A stretch of DNA of 64,000 nucleotides from an uncultured Pseudomonadota bacterium (GTDB taxonomy: Bacteria > Pseudomonadota > Gammaproteobacteria > Steroidobacterales > Steroidobacteraceae), in NCBI GenBank assembly GCA_903908265.1, contig CAIVRI010000005.1:1-64000 (forward strand). The letters are read 5' to 3'. Under the pieces are notes generated by a model. It saw only the letters and a program-made list of their open reading frames with translations. It ran no database searches and was not told the origin of the DNA. Below are positions 33,237-45,380 of the stretch, one piece after another; the stretch's first letter is position 1; each line of letters starts with the position of its first letter. The position numbers were made by a program, and so were the translations under genes.

Positions 33237-34570
33237 TGGGACTTCATTACTTCGGCACCGACGGTATACGCGGGCGCGTTGGTGATGCACCGATGACGGT
33301 GGAGTTTGCCGTGCGCCTCGCTAGTGCGGCGGCCACCGTGCTCGCTCCGGCGGGTGGTTCTGTACTGATTGGGAAGGATACCCGGGTGTCGGGCTACTTA
33401 TTCGAGGCAGCGCTCGAGGCTGGGTTTGTGGCCGCTGGCGTGGATGTGCGCCTGATTGGGCCCTTGCCGACGCCGGCCGTGGCCTACATGACCCAGAGGA
33501 CCGGTTGCGATTTTGGCGTGATGATCAGTGCCTCACACAACCCCTATGAAGACAACGGCATCAAGTTCTTTGACCGTGAGGGCGGCAAGTTGTCGGATGC
33601 AACGGAAGCGGCGATTGAAGCGCAGTTGGCGCATCCGCCCGTGACGGTGCCTTCGCAGCGCCTCGGACGCGCGACCCGTATTGATGATTCGCGCACCCTG
33701 TACCAAGAACACTGCCTCGGTACCCTAACGAAGGGATTGCGCTTAGACGGATTGAAACTCGTCGTGGATGCGGCCAATGGGGCGGCCTACAAGGTGGCGC
33801 CACGGGTGTTTTCGGATCTGGGCGCCGATGTGGTGCCGATTGGTTGTTCGCCCAACGGCCGCAATATTAATGATGGTTGTGGTTCGACGGCGCCGTCCTT
33901 GTTGCAGTTGACGGTGCCTGGCGTGCGCGCGGATGCTGGATTGGCGCTCGATGGCGATGGCGACCGACTGATCATGGTCGATCATCTGGGTCGGGTCATG
34001 GACGGTGACCAACTGCTCTACGTGATTGCCAAGGCGCGCCAAGCGGCGGGTACCTTGTCAGGCCCAGTGGTGGGTACGGTGATGAGTAACCTTGGCCTTG
34101 AGCACGCGTTGGCTCGGCTAGGCATACCGTTCCTGCGGGCAAAGGTGGGCGATCGGTACGTGTTGGAGCGCTTGCGGGAGACGGGTGGGACTATCGGTGG
34201 CGAGACCTCGGGGCACCTCTTGTGTCTGGATCGCACCACGACGGGCGACGGTATCGTGAGCGCGTTGCAGGTTTTGGGCGTCATGCGCCAGACCGGTGCT
34301 TCGCTGGCGGAACTGACAACGGGAATGACCAAATATCCGCAAGTCCTGCTCAATGTTGCGATGTCACGGAAGGTGGATCCGCAAACGCTGCCGGCGGTGG
34401 TGGAGGCGGTGGCTGCGGCCGAAGCGGCGCTGGCGGACACGGGGCGCGTCGTGTTGCGCTCCTCCGGGACGCAAGCGCTGATCCGTGTCATGGTGGAAGG
34501 GGAAGACGAACGGCAGGTACAAACACTCGCCGAACGCCTGGCCACGGTCGTCCGGGTCGCGACCGCTTAA
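33233..34570 (+). CDS. glmM: Phosphoglucosamine mutase
   Basis: YFGTDGIRGRVG; GVMISASHNPYEDNGIKFF; LDGDGDR. Confidence 0.98.
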   Translation: MMGLHYFGTDGIRGRVGDAPMTVEFAVRLASAAATVLAPAGGSVLIGKDTRVSGYLFEAALEAGFVAAGVDVRLIGPLPTPAVAYMTQRTGCDFGVMISASHNPYEDNGIKFFDREGGKLSDATEAAIEAQLAHPPVTVPSQRLGRATRIDDSRTLYQEHCLGTLTKGLRLDGLKLVVDAANGAAYKVAPRVFSDLGADVVPIGCSPNGRNINDGCGSTAPSLLQLTVPGVRADAGLALDGDGDRLIMVDHLGRVMDGDQLLYVIAKARQAAGTLSGPVVGTVMSNLGLEHALARLGIPFLRAKVGDRYVLERLRETGGTIGGETSGHLLCLDRTTTGDGIVSALQVLGVMRQTGASLAELTTGMTKYPQVLLNVAMSRKVDPQTLPAVVEAVAAAEAALADTGRVVLRSSGTQALIRVMVEGEDERQVQTLAERLATVVRVATA

Positions 34571-34638
34571 TTTTAAGCCGTTGATTTTGGTGGGGGTCGC
34601 GGTTATTCTCGCGCGCCTCCACTGTGGGATCGATCACG

Positions 34639-35406
34639 ATGCGCCGACCAATCGTCGCCGGTAACTGGAAAATGCACGGCTCCCGTGAGGAGAACGCGCG
34701 CCTAGTGGCGGGGTTGGTGGATGGGATCGGTCACGGTGGCGCCGAAGTGATCGTGTTTCCGCCCGCGGTGTACGTCGCCGAGGTGGTACGCCTTGCCGCC
34801 GGTAGTGCAGTGGCGGTGGGTGGGCAGAATCTGTGCACCGAAGCGGTAGGTGCCTACACCGGTGAGACCTCAGGGGCCATGTTGCGTGATGTGGGCGCCA
34901 GCCACGTCTTGGTCGGCCATTCCGAGCGCCGTACGCTTTATGGGGAGTCCGAGGCGACCGTGGCCGTTAAATTCGTCGCCGCCCAGGCGGCCGGTTTGGT
35001 GCCGGTCCTCTGCGTCGGTGAAAGCCTTGAGGAGCGTGAGGCGGGGGTGACCGAGACCGTGGTGGCGCGCCAGTTGGATGCGGTTGTGGCGTTGGCCGGC
35101 CTTGGGGCCTTCGTGCAGGCGCTGGTGGCCTACGAACCGGTCTGGGCTATCGGTACGGGCCGGACCGCGTCCCCTGATCAGGCGCAAGCGGTGCACGCAT
35201 TTATCCGTGGATATTTCTCGGCCGGGGATGCTACACTTGGGGATCAACTGCGTGTCCTTTACGGCGGCAGTGTGAAGGCTTCGAACGCCGCCGAATTATT
35301 CGGAATGGCGGACGTTGATGGGGCGCTCGTCGGGGGTGCCTCGCTTAAGGCGGATGAATTTTTGAGGATCTGCGATGCCGCTCATTCAGTCGGCGGTCGT
35401 GGGTAG
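34639..35406 (+). CDS. tpiA: Triosephosphate isomerase
   Basis: RRPIVAGNWKMHGS; VGHSERR; AYEPVWAIGTG; YGGSVK. Confidence 0.98.
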   Translation: MRRPIVAGNWKMHGSREENARLVAGLVDGIGHGGAEVIVFPPAVYVAEVVRLAAGSAVAVGGQNLCTEAVGAYTGETSGAMLRDVGASHVLVGHSERRTLYGESEATVAVKFVAAQAAGLVPVLCVGESLEEREAGVTETVVARQLDAVVALAGLGAFVQALVAYEPVWAIGTGRTASPDQAQAVHAFIRGYFSAGDATLGDQLRVLYGGSVKASNAAELFGMADVDGALVGGASLKADEFLRICDAAHSVGGRG

Positions 35407-35412
35407 ACGGTA

Positions 35413-35715
35413 ATGCTGCAACAGTTGTTATTGATCATTCATGTTCTCTTGTCGCTGGCCATCATCGGCCTCGTGCTGCTTCAGCGCGGCAAGGGTGCGG
35501 ACGCGGGCGCCGGATTCGGTTCGGGCGCCTCGGGTACCGTGTTCGGTTCCAAAGGTTCGGCCACCTTCTTCTCGAAGTTGACGGCGATCCTGGCCACCTG
35601 TTTTTTTGTAACGAGCTTGACGCTCGCTTACTTCGCGAGTCACCAGTCGAGTGGTGCGCCTAAGAGTCTGCTTGAGCAGACCCCGGCGGGTTCGCCTGCA
35701 GCGCCTTCGAAGTAA
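35413..35715 (+). CDS. secG: Preprotein translocase subunit SecG
   Basis: [49 protein letters not shown]. Confidence 0.96.
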   Translation: MLQQLLLIIHVLLSLAIIGLVLLQRGKGADAGAGFGSGASGTVFGSKGSATFFSKLTAILATCFFVTSLTLAYFASHQSSGAPKSLLEQTPAGSPAAPSK

Positions 35716-35767
35716 GGCGCTTGCGGCACAAGGCGATCCGGAATTTCATTTTTACAAGACTGTTAAT

Positions 35768-35852
35768 GCCGGCGTGGCGGAATTGGTAGACGCACTAGCT
35801 TGAGGTGCTAGCACCGTAAGGTGTGCCGGTTCGAGTCCGGCCGTCGGCACCA
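35768..35852 (+). tRNA. tRNA-Leu (anticodon GAG)
   Basis: gccggcgtggcggaattggtagacgcactagcttgaggtgctagcaccgtaaggtgtgccggttcgagtccggccgtcggcacca; class II variable arm, CCA encoded. Confidence 0.97.
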
Positions 35853-36011
35853 GGTCTTGTTGGAGTTCCAGGCAGCGCTCGTTTAGGTATATACCTACGA
35901 GGGTTTGCGCAAAACGGGGCCAGCCCCTGAATTTTTTGGGTGACGTAGCCCCCTGCGTAAACTAAAATCCGCAGCGATTACGAGGCGTACGTTCGCGACC
36001 TCGGGACAGGG

Positions 36012-36371
36012 ATGATGCTGCAAAATTATCTGCCGATCCTGATCTTTCTGATCGTAGCCGCCGGACTGGGTGGTTTATTGATCGTGCTCGGTTTTCTGCT
36101 CGGGCCGCGCCGACCGGATGCAGAGAAGAATTCCCCTTACGAATGTGGCTTCGAGCCGTTCGAGGACACACGTATTAAATTCGACGTGCGCTACTACCTC
36201 GTCGCTATCTTGTTCATTCTGTTCGATCTGGAAATCGCGTTTCTGTTCCCTTGGGCGGTTTCGCTCAAGGCGATCGGTACCGTCGGCATCGTGTCGATGC
36301 TCGTCTTCCTGGCGATTCTCGTGGTCGGGTTCATCTACGAGTGGAAGAAGGGAGCGCTCGAATGGGATTAG
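36012..36371 (+). CDS. nuoA: NADH-quinone oxidoreductase subunit A
   Basis: [31 protein letters not shown]. Confidence 0.97.
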   Translation: MMLQNYLPILIFLIVAAGLGGLLIVLGFLLGPRRPDAEKNSPYECGFEPFEDTRIKFDVRYYLVAILFILFDLEIAFLFPWAVSLKAIGTVGIVSMLVFLAILVVGFIYEWKKGALEWD

Positions 36372-36853
36372 TCGCAGAAGTCGATGCGGAGCTCCAGGAT
36401 AAGGGCTTCGTCACGGCTCGTCTGGATGACCTCATGAACTGGGCGCGTACCGGTTCGATGTGGCCGATGACCTTTGGTCTGGCGTGCTGCGCGGTCGAGA
36501 TGATGCAGGCGGGTGCCTCGCGTTATGACCTGGATCGTTTCGGTGTGGTCTTTCGCCCCAGTCCGCGCCAGTCGGATGTCATGATTGTCGCCGGTACGCT
36601 GACCAATAAAATGGCGGCGCCGCTGCGCAAGGTCTACGACCAGATGGCCGAGCCGCGTTGGGTCATTTCCATGGGTTCGTGTGCCAACGGCGGCGGCTAT
36701 TACCACTACTCCTATTCGGTAGTGCGTGGCTGTGATCGCATTGTGCCGGTGGACGTTTATGTCCCGGGATGCCCACCGTCTGCCGAAGCGCTGATTTATG
36801 GGATCCTGCAATTGCAGAACAAGATCCGTCGCACGAGCACGATCGCCCGATGA
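36362..36853 (+). CDS. nuoB: NADH-quinone oxidoreductase subunit B
   Basis: [35 protein letters not shown]...[14 protein letters not shown]. Confidence 0.98.
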   Translation: MGLVAEVDAELQDKGFVTARLDDLMNWARTGSMWPMTFGLACCAVEMMQAGASRYDLDRFGVVFRPSPRQSDVMIVAGTLTNKMAAPLRKVYDQMAEPRWVISMGSCANGGGYYHYSYSVVRGCDRIVPVDVYVPGCPPSAEALIYGILQLQNKIRRTSTIAR

Positions 36854-37581
36854 GCGCTGTCAGCACCGAAGCGGCGGCACCGCTCTCCAAAATGGCGACA
36901 CTAGCAGCGCACCTCGAAGCGACCTTTGGCGCTCGTCTGACACGCCTCGCTGCGCTCGATCAAGAATTGGCGTACGAAGTGGTGCCAACGGACCTGATTG
37001 CCGTGTGCACGGTGCTGCGGGACGACCCGCGATTTGCCTTCGAATCGGCGATCGATGTGTCGGGCATTGATTACTTGAGTTACGGCCACCAAGAGTGGGA
37101 TACCCACGACGCGACTAGCACCGGCTTCGGTCGTGGCGTCGTCGGTCAGGACAGCGTGTTTGTCCCGCCGGAGCCGAGGGCGCGGCGCTTCGCCGTGGCC
37201 TATCACCTGCTGTCCTACGCGAATAATCAGCGTCTGCGCTTGCGCTGCTACTGCGATACCGCGGAGCCGCCGACGGTGCCGAGCGTTGTGGCCGTGTGGC
37301 CGTCTGCGAATTGGTTCGAGCGTGAGGCCTTTGATCTTTTTGGGATCCTGTTCCAAGAACATCCCGATCTGCGTCGCCTGCTCACCGACTACGGCTTTAT
37401 CGGCCACCCGTTCCGCAAGGACTTCCCGCTCTCTGGTCACGTTGAAGTGCGCTACGACGCTGAGCAGGGTCGGGTCGTGTACGAGCCGGTGAGCATCGAG
37501 CCGCGTGTCCTCGTGCCGCGCGTGATTCGCGATGACAACCGCTACGACGCCGCGCTCACGGCTGGCCGTTCGGGGAATTAG
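36850..37581 (+). CDS. nuoC: NADH-quinone oxidoreductase subunit C
   Basis: [45 protein letters not shown]. Confidence 0.97.
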   Translation: MSAVSTEAAAPLSKMATLAAHLEATFGARLTRLAALDQELAYEVVPTDLIAVCTVLRDDPRFAFESAIDVSGIDYLSYGHQEWDTHDATSTGFGRGVVGQDSVFVPPEPRARRFAVAYHLLSYANNQRLRLRCYCDTAEPPTVPSVVAVWPSANWFEREAFDLFGILFQEHPDLRRLLTDYGFIGHPFRKDFPLSGHVEVRYDAEQGRVVYEPVSIEPRVLVPRVIRDDNRYDAALTAGRSGN

Positions 37582-37582
37582 C

Positions 37583-38836
37583 ATGTCCGAGATCCAGAAT
37601 TTCACCCTGAACTTTGGCCCGCAGCACCCTGCTGCGCACGGCGTTCTGCGCCTGATTCTTGAGCTCGATGGCGAGGTAGTGCAGAAAGCCGACCCGCATA
37701 TTGGGCTCCTGCATCGCGGTACCGAGAAGCTGGCGGAGTCGAAGCCGTTCAATCAAAGCATCGGTTACATGGACCGGCTCGATTATTGCTCGATGATGTG
37801 TAACGAGCACGCCTATGTCATGGCGATCGAAAAAATGCTCGGCGTACAGATCCCTGAGCGTGCGCAGTACATCCGAGTCATGTTCGATGAAATAACCCGC
37901 ATCATGAATCACCTCATGTGGCTTGGTGCACATGGGTTGGATATCGGCGCGATGACGGTGTTCTTGTATTGCTTCCGTGAGCGCGAAGATCTGATAGACG
38001 CTTATGAGGCCGTGTCGGGTTCGCGCATGCACGCAACCTATTATCGGCCGGGCGGTGTGGCGCGCGACTTGCCGGACTCGTTGCCAAAATATGCGCCGTC
38101 GAAGTTCCGCTCGAAGCGCAATATCGATCTTTTGAACGAAGCGCGTTCGGGTAGCTTGCTCGATTTTCTACAAGATTTTACGGATCGTTTCACGAAGTGC
38201 GTGGACGAATACGAGACCCTGCTGACCGATAACCGGATTTGGAAGCAGCGCACGGTGAACATTGGCGTCGTGACGCCGGAACGCGCGAAGGCGCTCGGGT
38301 TCACGGGACCTTGTCTGCGCGGTTCGGGCGTGGTCTGGGATCTGCGCAAGCACCAGCCTTACGATATTTACGATCGGCTAGACTTTGACATTCCAGTGGG
38401 CGTGAACGGCGACTGCTACTCGCGCTATCTCGTGCGTATCGAGGAATTGCGTCAGTCGAATCGGATCATTCGGCAGTGCATTACTTGGTTGCGCGCCAAT
38501 CCCGGCCCTGTGCTCGTGGCCGACCACAAGATTGTGCCGCCCCGTCGGGTGGAGATGAAGGGGGACATGGAGTCCCTGATCCATCACTTCAAATTGATGA
38601 CCGAGGGCTATACGGTCCCCGTGGGTGAGACCTACGCGGCGGTAGAGGCGCCTAAGGGTGAATTTGGCATTTGGCTGGTGTCTGATGGCGCCAACAAGCC
38701 GTACCGATTGAAGTGTCGTGCGCCGGGATTCGTGCATTTGTCTGCGCTGGACGAGATGGTGCGCGGTCACATGCTTGCGGACGTGGTCGCTGTGATTGGC
38801 ACGCTCGACATCGTATTCGGGGAGGTCGACCGATGA
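37583..38836 (+). CDS. nuoD: NADH-quinone oxidoreductase subunit D
   Basis: [22 protein letters not shown]...[14 protein letters not shown]. Confidence 0.98.
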   Translation: MSEIQNFTLNFGPQHPAAHGVLRLILELDGEVVQKADPHIGLLHRGTEKLAESKPFNQSIGYMDRLDYCSMMCNEHAYVMAIEKMLGVQIPERAQYIRVMFDEITRIMNHLMWLGAHGLDIGAMTVFLYCFREREDLIDAYEAVSGSRMHATYYRPGGVARDLPDSLPKYAPSKFRSKRNIDLLNEARSGSLLDFLQDFTDRFTKCVDEYETLLTDNRIWKQRTVNIGVVTPERAKALGFTGPCLRGSGVVWDLRKHQPYDIYDRLDFDIPVGVNGDCYSRYLVRIEELRQSNRIIRQCITWLRANPGPVLVADHKIVPPRRVEMKGDMESLIHHFKLMTEGYTVPVGETYAAVEAPKGEFGIWLVSDGANKPYRLKCRAPGFVHLSALDEMVRGHMLADVVAVIGTLDIVFGEVDR

Positions 38837-39327
38837 GTGATCCGATGACTGTGCTCTCGGAGCATACCCGCCATGATATCGACACGTGGGTGGCCAAATT
38901 TCCAACGGGTCAACAGCGCTCTGCCTCGTTGGCCGCGTTGCGGGCTGCGCAACACCAGAACAATGGTTTTTTGACTGTTGAACTGATGGACGCGGTGGCC
39001 GAGTACCTACAGTTGCCGACGATCCAGGTGTATGAGGTCGCGAACTTCTATTCGATGTTCGAGGTCAAGCCGGTCGGTCGCATCCATATCTCCGTCTGCA
39101 CCAACATCTCCTGCATGTTGTGTGGCTCCGAGAACATCGTCGCGCACGTTGAGAAAAAGTTGGGTATCCGCACCGGCGAAAGCACACCGGATGGCAAGTT
39201 CTACCTCAAGCAGGAAGAAGAGTGTCTCGCGGCCTGCAACAACGCGCCGATGATGATGATCGATCACGTCTACTACGAGCATTTGACGCCTGAGAAGGTG
39301 GATCAGATTCTCGACAATTTGAAGTGA
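38833..39327 (+). CDS. nuoE: NADH-quinone oxidoreductase subunit E
   Basis: [29 protein letters not shown]...[14 protein letters not shown]. Confidence 0.97.
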   Translation: MSDPMTVLSEHTRHDIDTWVAKFPTGQQRSASLAALRAAQHQNNGFLTVELMDAVAEYLQLPTIQVYEVANFYSMFEVKPVGRIHISVCTNISCMLCGSENIVAHVEKKLGIRTGESTPDGKFYLKQEEECLAACNNAPMMMIDHVYYEHLTPEKVDQILDNLK

Positions 39328-39334
39328 GACTCGT

Positions 39335-40642
39335 ATGTCGCGCGTGATGAATCAAGTTGTCTTTGAGCCCTTGCATCTGCCGGAAAGCTGGACCTTGTCG
39401 GCATACCGCAGCATCGGTGGCTACGAGGCGTGGGAGCGCATCCTGCGTGAGAAAGTCACCCCAGAGGCGGTGATTGAGGAAGTGAAGGCGTCCGGCTTGC
39501 GTGGTCGCGGCGGTGCGGGCTTTCCTACCGGACTGAAGTGGAGTTTCATGCCCCGCAATGCGCCTGGCGCGAAGTACGCGGTGTGCAACTCGGATGAGTC
39601 CGAGCCAGGGACTTGTCATGACCGCGACATCTTGCGCTACAACCCGCACTCGGTAGTAGAGGGCATGCTAATTGGCGGATACGCCATGGGCGCAACGGCC
39701 GGGTACAACTATATTCGTGGTGAGTTCTTGGCTGAGCCCTACGTGCGCTTTGAAGCGGCCGTACAAGAGGCTTATGCGGCCGGTTATATCGGCAGCAATA
39801 TTCTCGCGTCCGGCCATCAGTTTGAATTGTATTCAGTGGCTGGTGCTGGCGCTTACATTTGCGGTGAAGAGACCGCACTGCTCGAATCGCTTGAGGGTAA
39901 GCCTGGTCGTCCGCGTTTCAAACCGCCGTTCCCGGCGAACTTTGGTCTTTATGGGCGCCCGACCACTATCAATAACACGCAGAGTTTTGCGTCTGTGCCA
40001 ACGATCCTACGCAAGGGCGCCAAATGGTTCGCTGAGATGGGCGTGGCGAACTCCGGTGGCAGTGCCGTGTTCTCGGTGTCGGGTCACGTCAACAAACCGG
40101 GCAACTACGAGTTGCCCCTGGGTATCCCATTTCTGGAGCTGCTTGAAGACATCTGCGGTGGCATGCGCAACGGCAAAGCGCTCAAGGCGGTCATACCCGG
40201 CGGCTCTTCCTGCCCGGTCATGCCAGCCGCTGCAATTCTCTCCGCCACCATGGACTACGATGGTTTGCGCAAGGCCGGTAGTTCACTCGGTACGGGCGCG
40301 GTGATCGTGATGGACGAGGACACCTGCATGGTGAAAGTGCTGGAGCGACTCACCCGTTTTTATCGTGCCGAGTCCTGTGGTCAGTGCACACCGTGTCGGG
40401 AAGGCACTGGTTGGCTGAACCGTTTGGTGCGCCGGATTATGGCGGGCGAGGGCAAGAAGTCGGACATCGACCTCTTGGTCGACGTGGCCAACCGCATCGA
40501 AGGGCACACGATCTGTGCGCTCGGCGACGCAGCGGCGTGGCCGGTGCAGAGCTTCGTGAAGCACTTCCGACACGAGTTTGAATACATGGTCGACAACGGC
40601 GGCCGCAGCATCGTCGACGACCCCGCGCGGCGGGCCGCGTGA
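39335..40642 (+). CDS. nuoF: NADH-quinone oxidoreductase subunit F
   Basis: [31 protein letters not shown]. Confidence 0.98.
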   Translation: MSRVMNQVVFEPLHLPESWTLSAYRSIGGYEAWERILREKVTPEAVIEEVKASGLRGRGGAGFPTGLKWSFMPRNAPGAKYAVCNSDESEPGTCHDRDILRYNPHSVVEGMLIGGYAMGATAGYNYIRGEFLAEPYVRFEAAVQEAYAAGYIGSNILASGHQFELYSVAGAGAYICGEETALLESLEGKPGRPRFKPPFPANFGLYGRPTTINNTQSFASVPTILRKGAKWFAEMGVANSGGSAVFSVSGHVNKPGNYELPLGIPFLELLEDICGGMRNGKALKAVIPGGSSCPVMPAAAILSATMDYDGLRKAGSSLGTGAVIVMDEDTCMVKVLERLTRFYRAESCGQCTPCREGTGWLNRLVRRIMAGEGKKSDIDLLVDVANRIEGHTICALGDAAAWPVQSFVKHFRHEFEYMVDNGGRSIVDDPARRAA

Positions 40643-40661
40643 TGCTGGACCGGGAAAGCGC

Positions 40662-42854
40662 ATGAGCCAGGATATCGTCAATCTCGAAGTCAACGGCGTT
40701 GCGGTGCAGGGCCGCAAGGGTCAGATGATCATTCAGGTCACTGACGCGGTGAACGCCTATGTGCCGCGCTTCTGCTATCACGAGAAGCTGACCGTGGCGG
40801 CCAACTGTCGCATGTGTCTGGTTGAAGTGGAAAAAGCGCCGAAGCCGCTACCGGCTTGCGCGACGCCGATCAACGAAGGCATGAAGATCTTCACGAAATC
40901 GCCAAAGGCGATTGCGGCCCAGAAGGCCACCATGGAATTCTTGTTGATCAACCATCCGCTGGACTGCCCGATCTGCGATCAGGGTGGCGAGTGCGAGTTG
41001 CAAGACCTGGCGATGGGCTTCGGTCGTGACGCTGCGCGCTATGAGTTGGATAAGCGCGTCGTCAAGGACAAGAGTTTCGGTCCGTTGATCTCGACCGACA
41101 TGACCCGCTGCATTCACTGCACGCGCTGTGTGCGCTTCACCCAAGAAATTCAGGGTGTGCAGGAGTTGGGGACGATTGGTCGTGGCGAAGACATGCGCAT
41201 TTCGATGTTTGTCGAGAAGGCGGTCGATCACGAACTGTCGGGCAACATCATCGACCTCTGCCCGGTCGGTGCGCTCAACTCCAAGCCGGCACGATTCCAA
41301 GGCCGGTCGTGGGAAATGACCGAGCAGCCACTGGTGTCGCCACACGACGCGATCGGTACCAACCTAGCGGCCCACGTGCGCCGTGGCCAATTGATGCGGG
41401 TGGTGCCGCGCGTCAATGAAGCGATCAACGAGACCTGGATCTCAGATCGCGACCGGTTCTCCTATGAAGGGGTGTACGCGGCCGATCGTGCCCAAACGCC
41501 ATTGATCCGCCGCGGCGGTACGCTGGTGCCAACGACGTGGGAAGTGGCGCTCGAGGCCGCAGCGCTCGCCCTCAAGGACGCCGTTTCGGCCTACGGCGCG
41601 GAGCGTATTGGTGTGCTCGGTCTGCCTACGGCCACTTTGGAAGAATCTTATTTGCTGGCGCGTCTCGGGCGCGGCCTGGGTACGCCGAATCTCGACCACC
41701 GACTGCGTCGCCGGGATGTGCGCGATCAGGATGCGGACCCGGACTATCCGGGTCTGGGATTCCCCATTGCGGAACTCGATCGACTCGACGGCGTGTTGGT
41801 CGTCGGTGCCGATCTACGCAACGAGGCGCCGCTACTGGCGCACCGTCTGCGCACGGCGGCGACGAAGAATCAGGCGAAGGTTGGGTTCGTGAACCCGGCG
41901 CGTTACGAATATCGATTCCCGGTAGCCGGCTATGAGGCCGTCGCGGCAGGGCAGATGGTCGCTGTACTGGCGTCTGTCGGGCGCGCAGTCGCCGAAGCTG
42001 CGGGGCAAGGCCTGCCACCGGCGTTGGCTTCTGCGGTAGCCCCCACCGAGGCACAAGCGGCGATCGCGCGGGCGCTCACGAACGGCACGCGTCGCTTGCT
42101 CCTGCTCGGCAATCTAGCCGAGCGTCACCCGGCTTATGCCGACCTGCGCGCCGTTGCGGGCGCTGTGGCCGCGCTGGCTGGGGCGACACTGGGTTACCTG
42201 CCGAACGGGGGCAATGCGGCGGGCGCCACGCTCGCGGGGCTGCTGCCGCATCGCGACGCGGGCGCGCGCCCGGCGCCGAAAAGAGGCCTGGGTGCCGGGG
42301 CCATGCTCGCCGCTGGTCTCGAGGCCTATGTGCTCTTTGGTGGGATTGAACCCGATGCCGATACGGCACATGGCGCCGTGGCAGCCACAGCGTTGGCACA
42401 GGCCCGATTTGTGCTCGCGATCACCCCGTTTGCGTCGGACGCCGCCATCGCGCACGCCCATGTGGTGCTGCCGATCGGTACCTATGCGGAGACTTCCGGT
42501 ACCTACGTCAACGTCGAAGGCCGCTGGCAGTCCACTACGGCCGTTGCTCGCGCCGTCGGTGAATCCCGTCCGGGTTGGAAGGTACTGCGGGCGCTGGGCA
42601 CCCTGATGGGTTTGGATGGGTTTGAGTATGGCTCGTCGGAAGACGTGCGCAAAGAACTCGAGCAGTCGATGAACGGTACCGGCCTGAGTCTCGATACGAC
42701 CTATCGCGGCCAGTGGCTGCCGGCGGGTGCGGTGCCGGGTGTGCTCGATGTGGTCGGCCTCTATGCGTCCGATCCGATCGTGCGTCGCGCGCCCGCTCTG
42801 CAGGAGACCCCTGCAGCGCAGCGCGCCGCGGCGACTAGCGGAGTCTACCCATGA
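40662..42854 (+). CDS. nuoG: NADH-quinone oxidoreductase subunit G
   Basis: [44 protein letters not shown]. Confidence 0.97.
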   Translation: MSQDIVNLEVNGVAVQGRKGQMIIQVTDAVNAYVPRFCYHEKLTVAANCRMCLVEVEKAPKPLPACATPINEGMKIFTKSPKAIAAQKATMEFLLINHPLDCPICDQGGECELQDLAMGFGRDAARYELDKRVVKDKSFGPLISTDMTRCIHCTRCVRFTQEIQGVQELGTIGRGEDMRISMFVEKAVDHELSGNIIDLCPVGALNSKPARFQGRSWEMTEQPLVSPHDAIGTNLAAHVRRGQLMRVVPRVNEAINETWISDRDRFSYEGVYAADRAQTPLIRRGGTLVPTTWEVALEAAALALKDAVSAYGAERIGVLGLPTATLEESYLLARLGRGLGTPNLDHRLRRRDVRDQDADPDYPGLGFPIAELDRLDGVLVVGADLRNEAPLLAHRLRTAATKNQAKVGFVNPARYEYRFPVAGYEAVAAGQMVAVLASVGRAVAEAAGQGLPPALASAVAPTEAQAAIARALTNGTRRLLLLGNLAERHPAYADLRAVAGAVAALAGATLGYLPNGGNAAGATLAGLLPHRDAGARPAPKRGLGAGAMLAAGLEAYVLFGGIEPDADTAHGAVAATALAQARFVLAITPFASDAAIAHAHVVLPIGTYAETSGTYVNVEGRWQSTTAVARAVGESRPGWKVLRALGTLMGLDGFEYGSSEDVRKELEQSMNGTGLSLDTTYRGQWLPAGAVPGVLDVVGLYASDPIVRRAPALQETPAAQRAAATSGVYP

Positions 42855-43951
42855 TGGCGCATGTGCCCGGATTGGCCTGGCTGCTCGCCCAGTGGTCAGC
42901 GATGCCTGCGTATTTACAGCTGCTGATTGTCAAAACGGCTGAAATTATTGGCGTGATGCTGGCGGTCGTGATCTCGGTGGCACTGTTGACCTACGCTGAG
43001 CGGAAGGTCATCGGTTGGATGCAGTCGCGCCATGGCCCGAACCAGATCCGCATCTTTGGTCTGCCCATCCTGAAGGGCGTCGCGCAGCCGTTTGCCGATG
43101 TGATCAAGTTGCTATTGAAAGAAGTACTGGTGCCATCCAAAGCAGACAAAGTGCTGTTCCTCTTGGCGCCGATGATCGCGATCGTGACTGCCTTGACCAC
43201 GTGGGCGGTTGTGCCGTTCTCGCCGGACTTCGTGCTGGCCGACGTCGACGCTGGTCTTTTGTACATTTTGGCGCTGACCTCACTGGGTGTGTACGGCATC
43301 ATCATTGCCGGTTGGGCGTCGAATTCGAAATACGCCATGCTCGGCGCGATGCGCGCCGCGGCACAAATTGTCGCCTATGAGATTGCGATGGGCTTTGCCC
43401 TTGTTGGTGTGCTGATGGCGTCCGGATCTTTAAATATGACCGCCATCGTCAGTGCGCAGTCGGGCAGCATTCTGCATTGGAACCTGCTGTGGCTTTTTCC
43501 GCTGATGATCATCTACTTCATCTCCGGTGTAGCCGAGACCAACCGGGCGCCCTTTGACGTCGTGGAGGGCGAGTCGGAAATTGTTGCAGGCTTCCACGTG
43601 GAGTACTCCGGCGCGACCTTCGCCACCGTGTTTGCCCTGCCCGAATACGCGAACATGATTTTGATCGCGACCCTGACCTCGGTATTTTTCTTAGGCGGCT
43701 GGCTCTCGCCGTTTCAGGGCCTTGTCCCAGCCGACTGGCTGTTGGCGCAGTCCTCGTTCCTTTGGTTGTTCATCAAAATTCTTTGGTTCCTGTTTTGCTA
43801 CCTGTGGATTCGCGCGACGTTCCCGCGCTACCGCTATGACCAGATCATGCGTCTCGGCTGGAAGGTATTTATTCCGCTGACGATCGTCTGGATTCTCGTC
43901 GAGTGCGGCATGGTCGCCTTGCGGGTCGGGCCTTGGGCCCAGTTCGGATGA
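42851..43951 (+). CDS. nuoH: NADH-quinone oxidoreductase subunit H
   Basis: [46 protein letters not shown]. Confidence 0.98.
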   Translation: MMAHVPGLAWLLAQWSAMPAYLQLLIVKTAEIIGVMLAVVISVALLTYAERKVIGWMQSRHGPNQIRIFGLPILKGVAQPFADVIKLLLKEVLVPSKADKVLFLLAPMIAIVTALTTWAVVPFSPDFVLADVDAGLLYILALTSLGVYGIIIAGWASNSKYAMLGAMRAAAQIVAYEIAMGFALVGVLMASGSLNMTAIVSAQSGSILHWNLLWLFPLMIIYFISGVAETNRAPFDVVEGESEIVAGFHVEYSGATFATVFALPEYANMILIATLTSVFFLGGWLSPFQGLVPADWLLAQSSFLWLFIKILWFLFCYLWIRATFPRYRYDQIMRLGWKVFIPLTIVWILVECGMVALRVGPWAQFG

Positions 43952-43968
43952 GGAGTGCATCACCCGTC

Positions 43969-44457
43969 ATGACGTCTCTACGCAGCCTGACCAAGACCCT
44001 ATTCCTTGTGGAGCTTCTGCAAGGCTTAGCCGTGACTTTCCGCTACCTGTGGAAGCCAAAATTCACCGTCCACTACCCGGAAGAGAAGACGCCGCAGTCG
44101 GTCCGCTTCCGTGGCTTGCATGCGTTACGCCGCTACCCGAATGGGCAGGAGCGATGCATTGCCTGCAAGTTGTGCGAGGCGGTGTGTCCGGCGCTGGCCA
44201 TCACTATCGAGTCTGACGTCTCCGAGGACGGCACGCGCCGCACGACGCGTTATGACATCGATCTATTCAAGTGCATTTTTTGCGGATTCTGCGAGGAAGC
44301 ATGCCCCGTGGACGCAATCGTAGAAACCCGCATCCACGAGTACCACATGGAAAACCGTGGCGAAAACATCATGTCGAAAGACAAGTTGCTCGCTGTGGGC
44401 GACCGCTATGACGCGATGATCACCGCGGACAAGACGGCCGACGCGCCGTACCGCTGA
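43969..44457 (+). CDS. nuoI: NADH-quinone oxidoreductase subunit I
   Basis: [40 protein letters not shown]. Confidence 0.98.
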   Translation: MTSLRSLTKTLFLVELLQGLAVTFRYLWKPKFTVHYPEEKTPQSVRFRGLHALRRYPNGQERCIACKLCEAVCPALAITIESDVSEDGTRRTTRYDIDLFKCIFCGFCEEACPVDAIVETRIHEYHMENRGENIMSKDKLLAVGDRYDAMITADKTADAPYR

Positions 44458-44475
44458 TCCAAAGGCAGGCCAACC

Positions 44476-45078
44476 GTGTTGACGACCATACTGTTCTACT
44501 TCTTCTCCACGATTCTGGTCGGGTCGGCCGCGGGCGTGGTGCTGTCGCGCAACCCGGTGCGGGCGGCGCTATTTCTTGTACTGGCATTCTTCGAGAGCGC
44601 GGTGCTCTGGCTGTTGCTCGACGCTGAGTTTCTCGCCTTGGTGCTGGTGCTCGTTTACGTCGGCGCGGTAATGGTATTGTTTTTGTTCGTCATCATGATG
44701 CTCGACATCAACGTCGCCAAAATGCGCGAAGGCTTCACCAAGCACGCGCCACTGGGTGCCGTCGTCGCGGGTCTGATGATTGCCGAGATCGTGTACGTTG
44801 TCTGGTTCCGCCATTTGGGCATTACGCTGGCAACCACGGCGCCGCCGTTGCCAGCGAATTACTCGAATGTGCATCTGCTCGGGCAGGTGCTTTATACCGA
44901 TTACATGTTGCCGTTTGAATTAGCGGCGATCGTGCTGCTGATTGCCATGGTCGCTGCGATCTCGTTGACGATGCGGCATCGCACGGGCTTCAAGAAGCAA
45001 GATATTAGTGCGCAAGTGGCGCGCCGGCGTGAGGACGCGGTGCGAATCGTTAAAGTCGATTCGGAGAAAGCCTCATGA
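44476..45078 (+). CDS. nuoJ: NADH-quinone oxidoreductase subunit J
   Basis: [31 protein letters not shown] start. Confidence 0.96.
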   Translation: MLTTILFYFFSTILVGSAAGVVLSRNPVRAALFLVLAFFESAVLWLLLDAEFLALVLVLVYVGAVMVLFLFVIMMLDINVAKMREGFTKHAPLGAVVAGLMIAEIVYVVWFRHLGITLATTAPPLPANYSNVHLLGQVLYTDYMLPFELAAIVLLIAMVAAISLTMRHRTGFKKQDISAQVARRREDAVRIVKVDSEKAS

Positions 45079-45380
45079 TCACGCTGCCCCATTTCCTCGT
45101 TCTTTCGGGGATTCTTTTTAGCATCGCCGTCGCGGGAATTTTTTTGAACCGCAAGAACGTGATCGTGCTGTTGATGTGCATCGAACTGATGCTGTTGGCA
45201 GTGAACTTTAATTTTGTGGCATTCAGTCGTTGGTGGGGAGACGTCGCCGGTCAGGCGTTTGTCTTTTTCATATTGACGGTGGCAGCCGCCGAATCGGCGA
45301 TTGGCCTTGCGATCCTCGTGGTGTTATTCCGCGAGCGTAAGAGCATCAACGTCGAGGACTTGGACACGATGCGGGGTTGA
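45075..45380 (+). CDS. nuoK: NADH-quinone oxidoreductase subunit K
   Basis: [24 protein letters not shown]...[14 protein letters not shown]. Confidence 0.97.
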   Translation: MITLPHFLVLSGILFSIAVAGIFLNRKNVIVLLMCIELMLLAVNFNFVAFSRWWGDVAGQAFVFFILTVAAAESAIGLAILVVLFRERKSINVEDLDTMRG

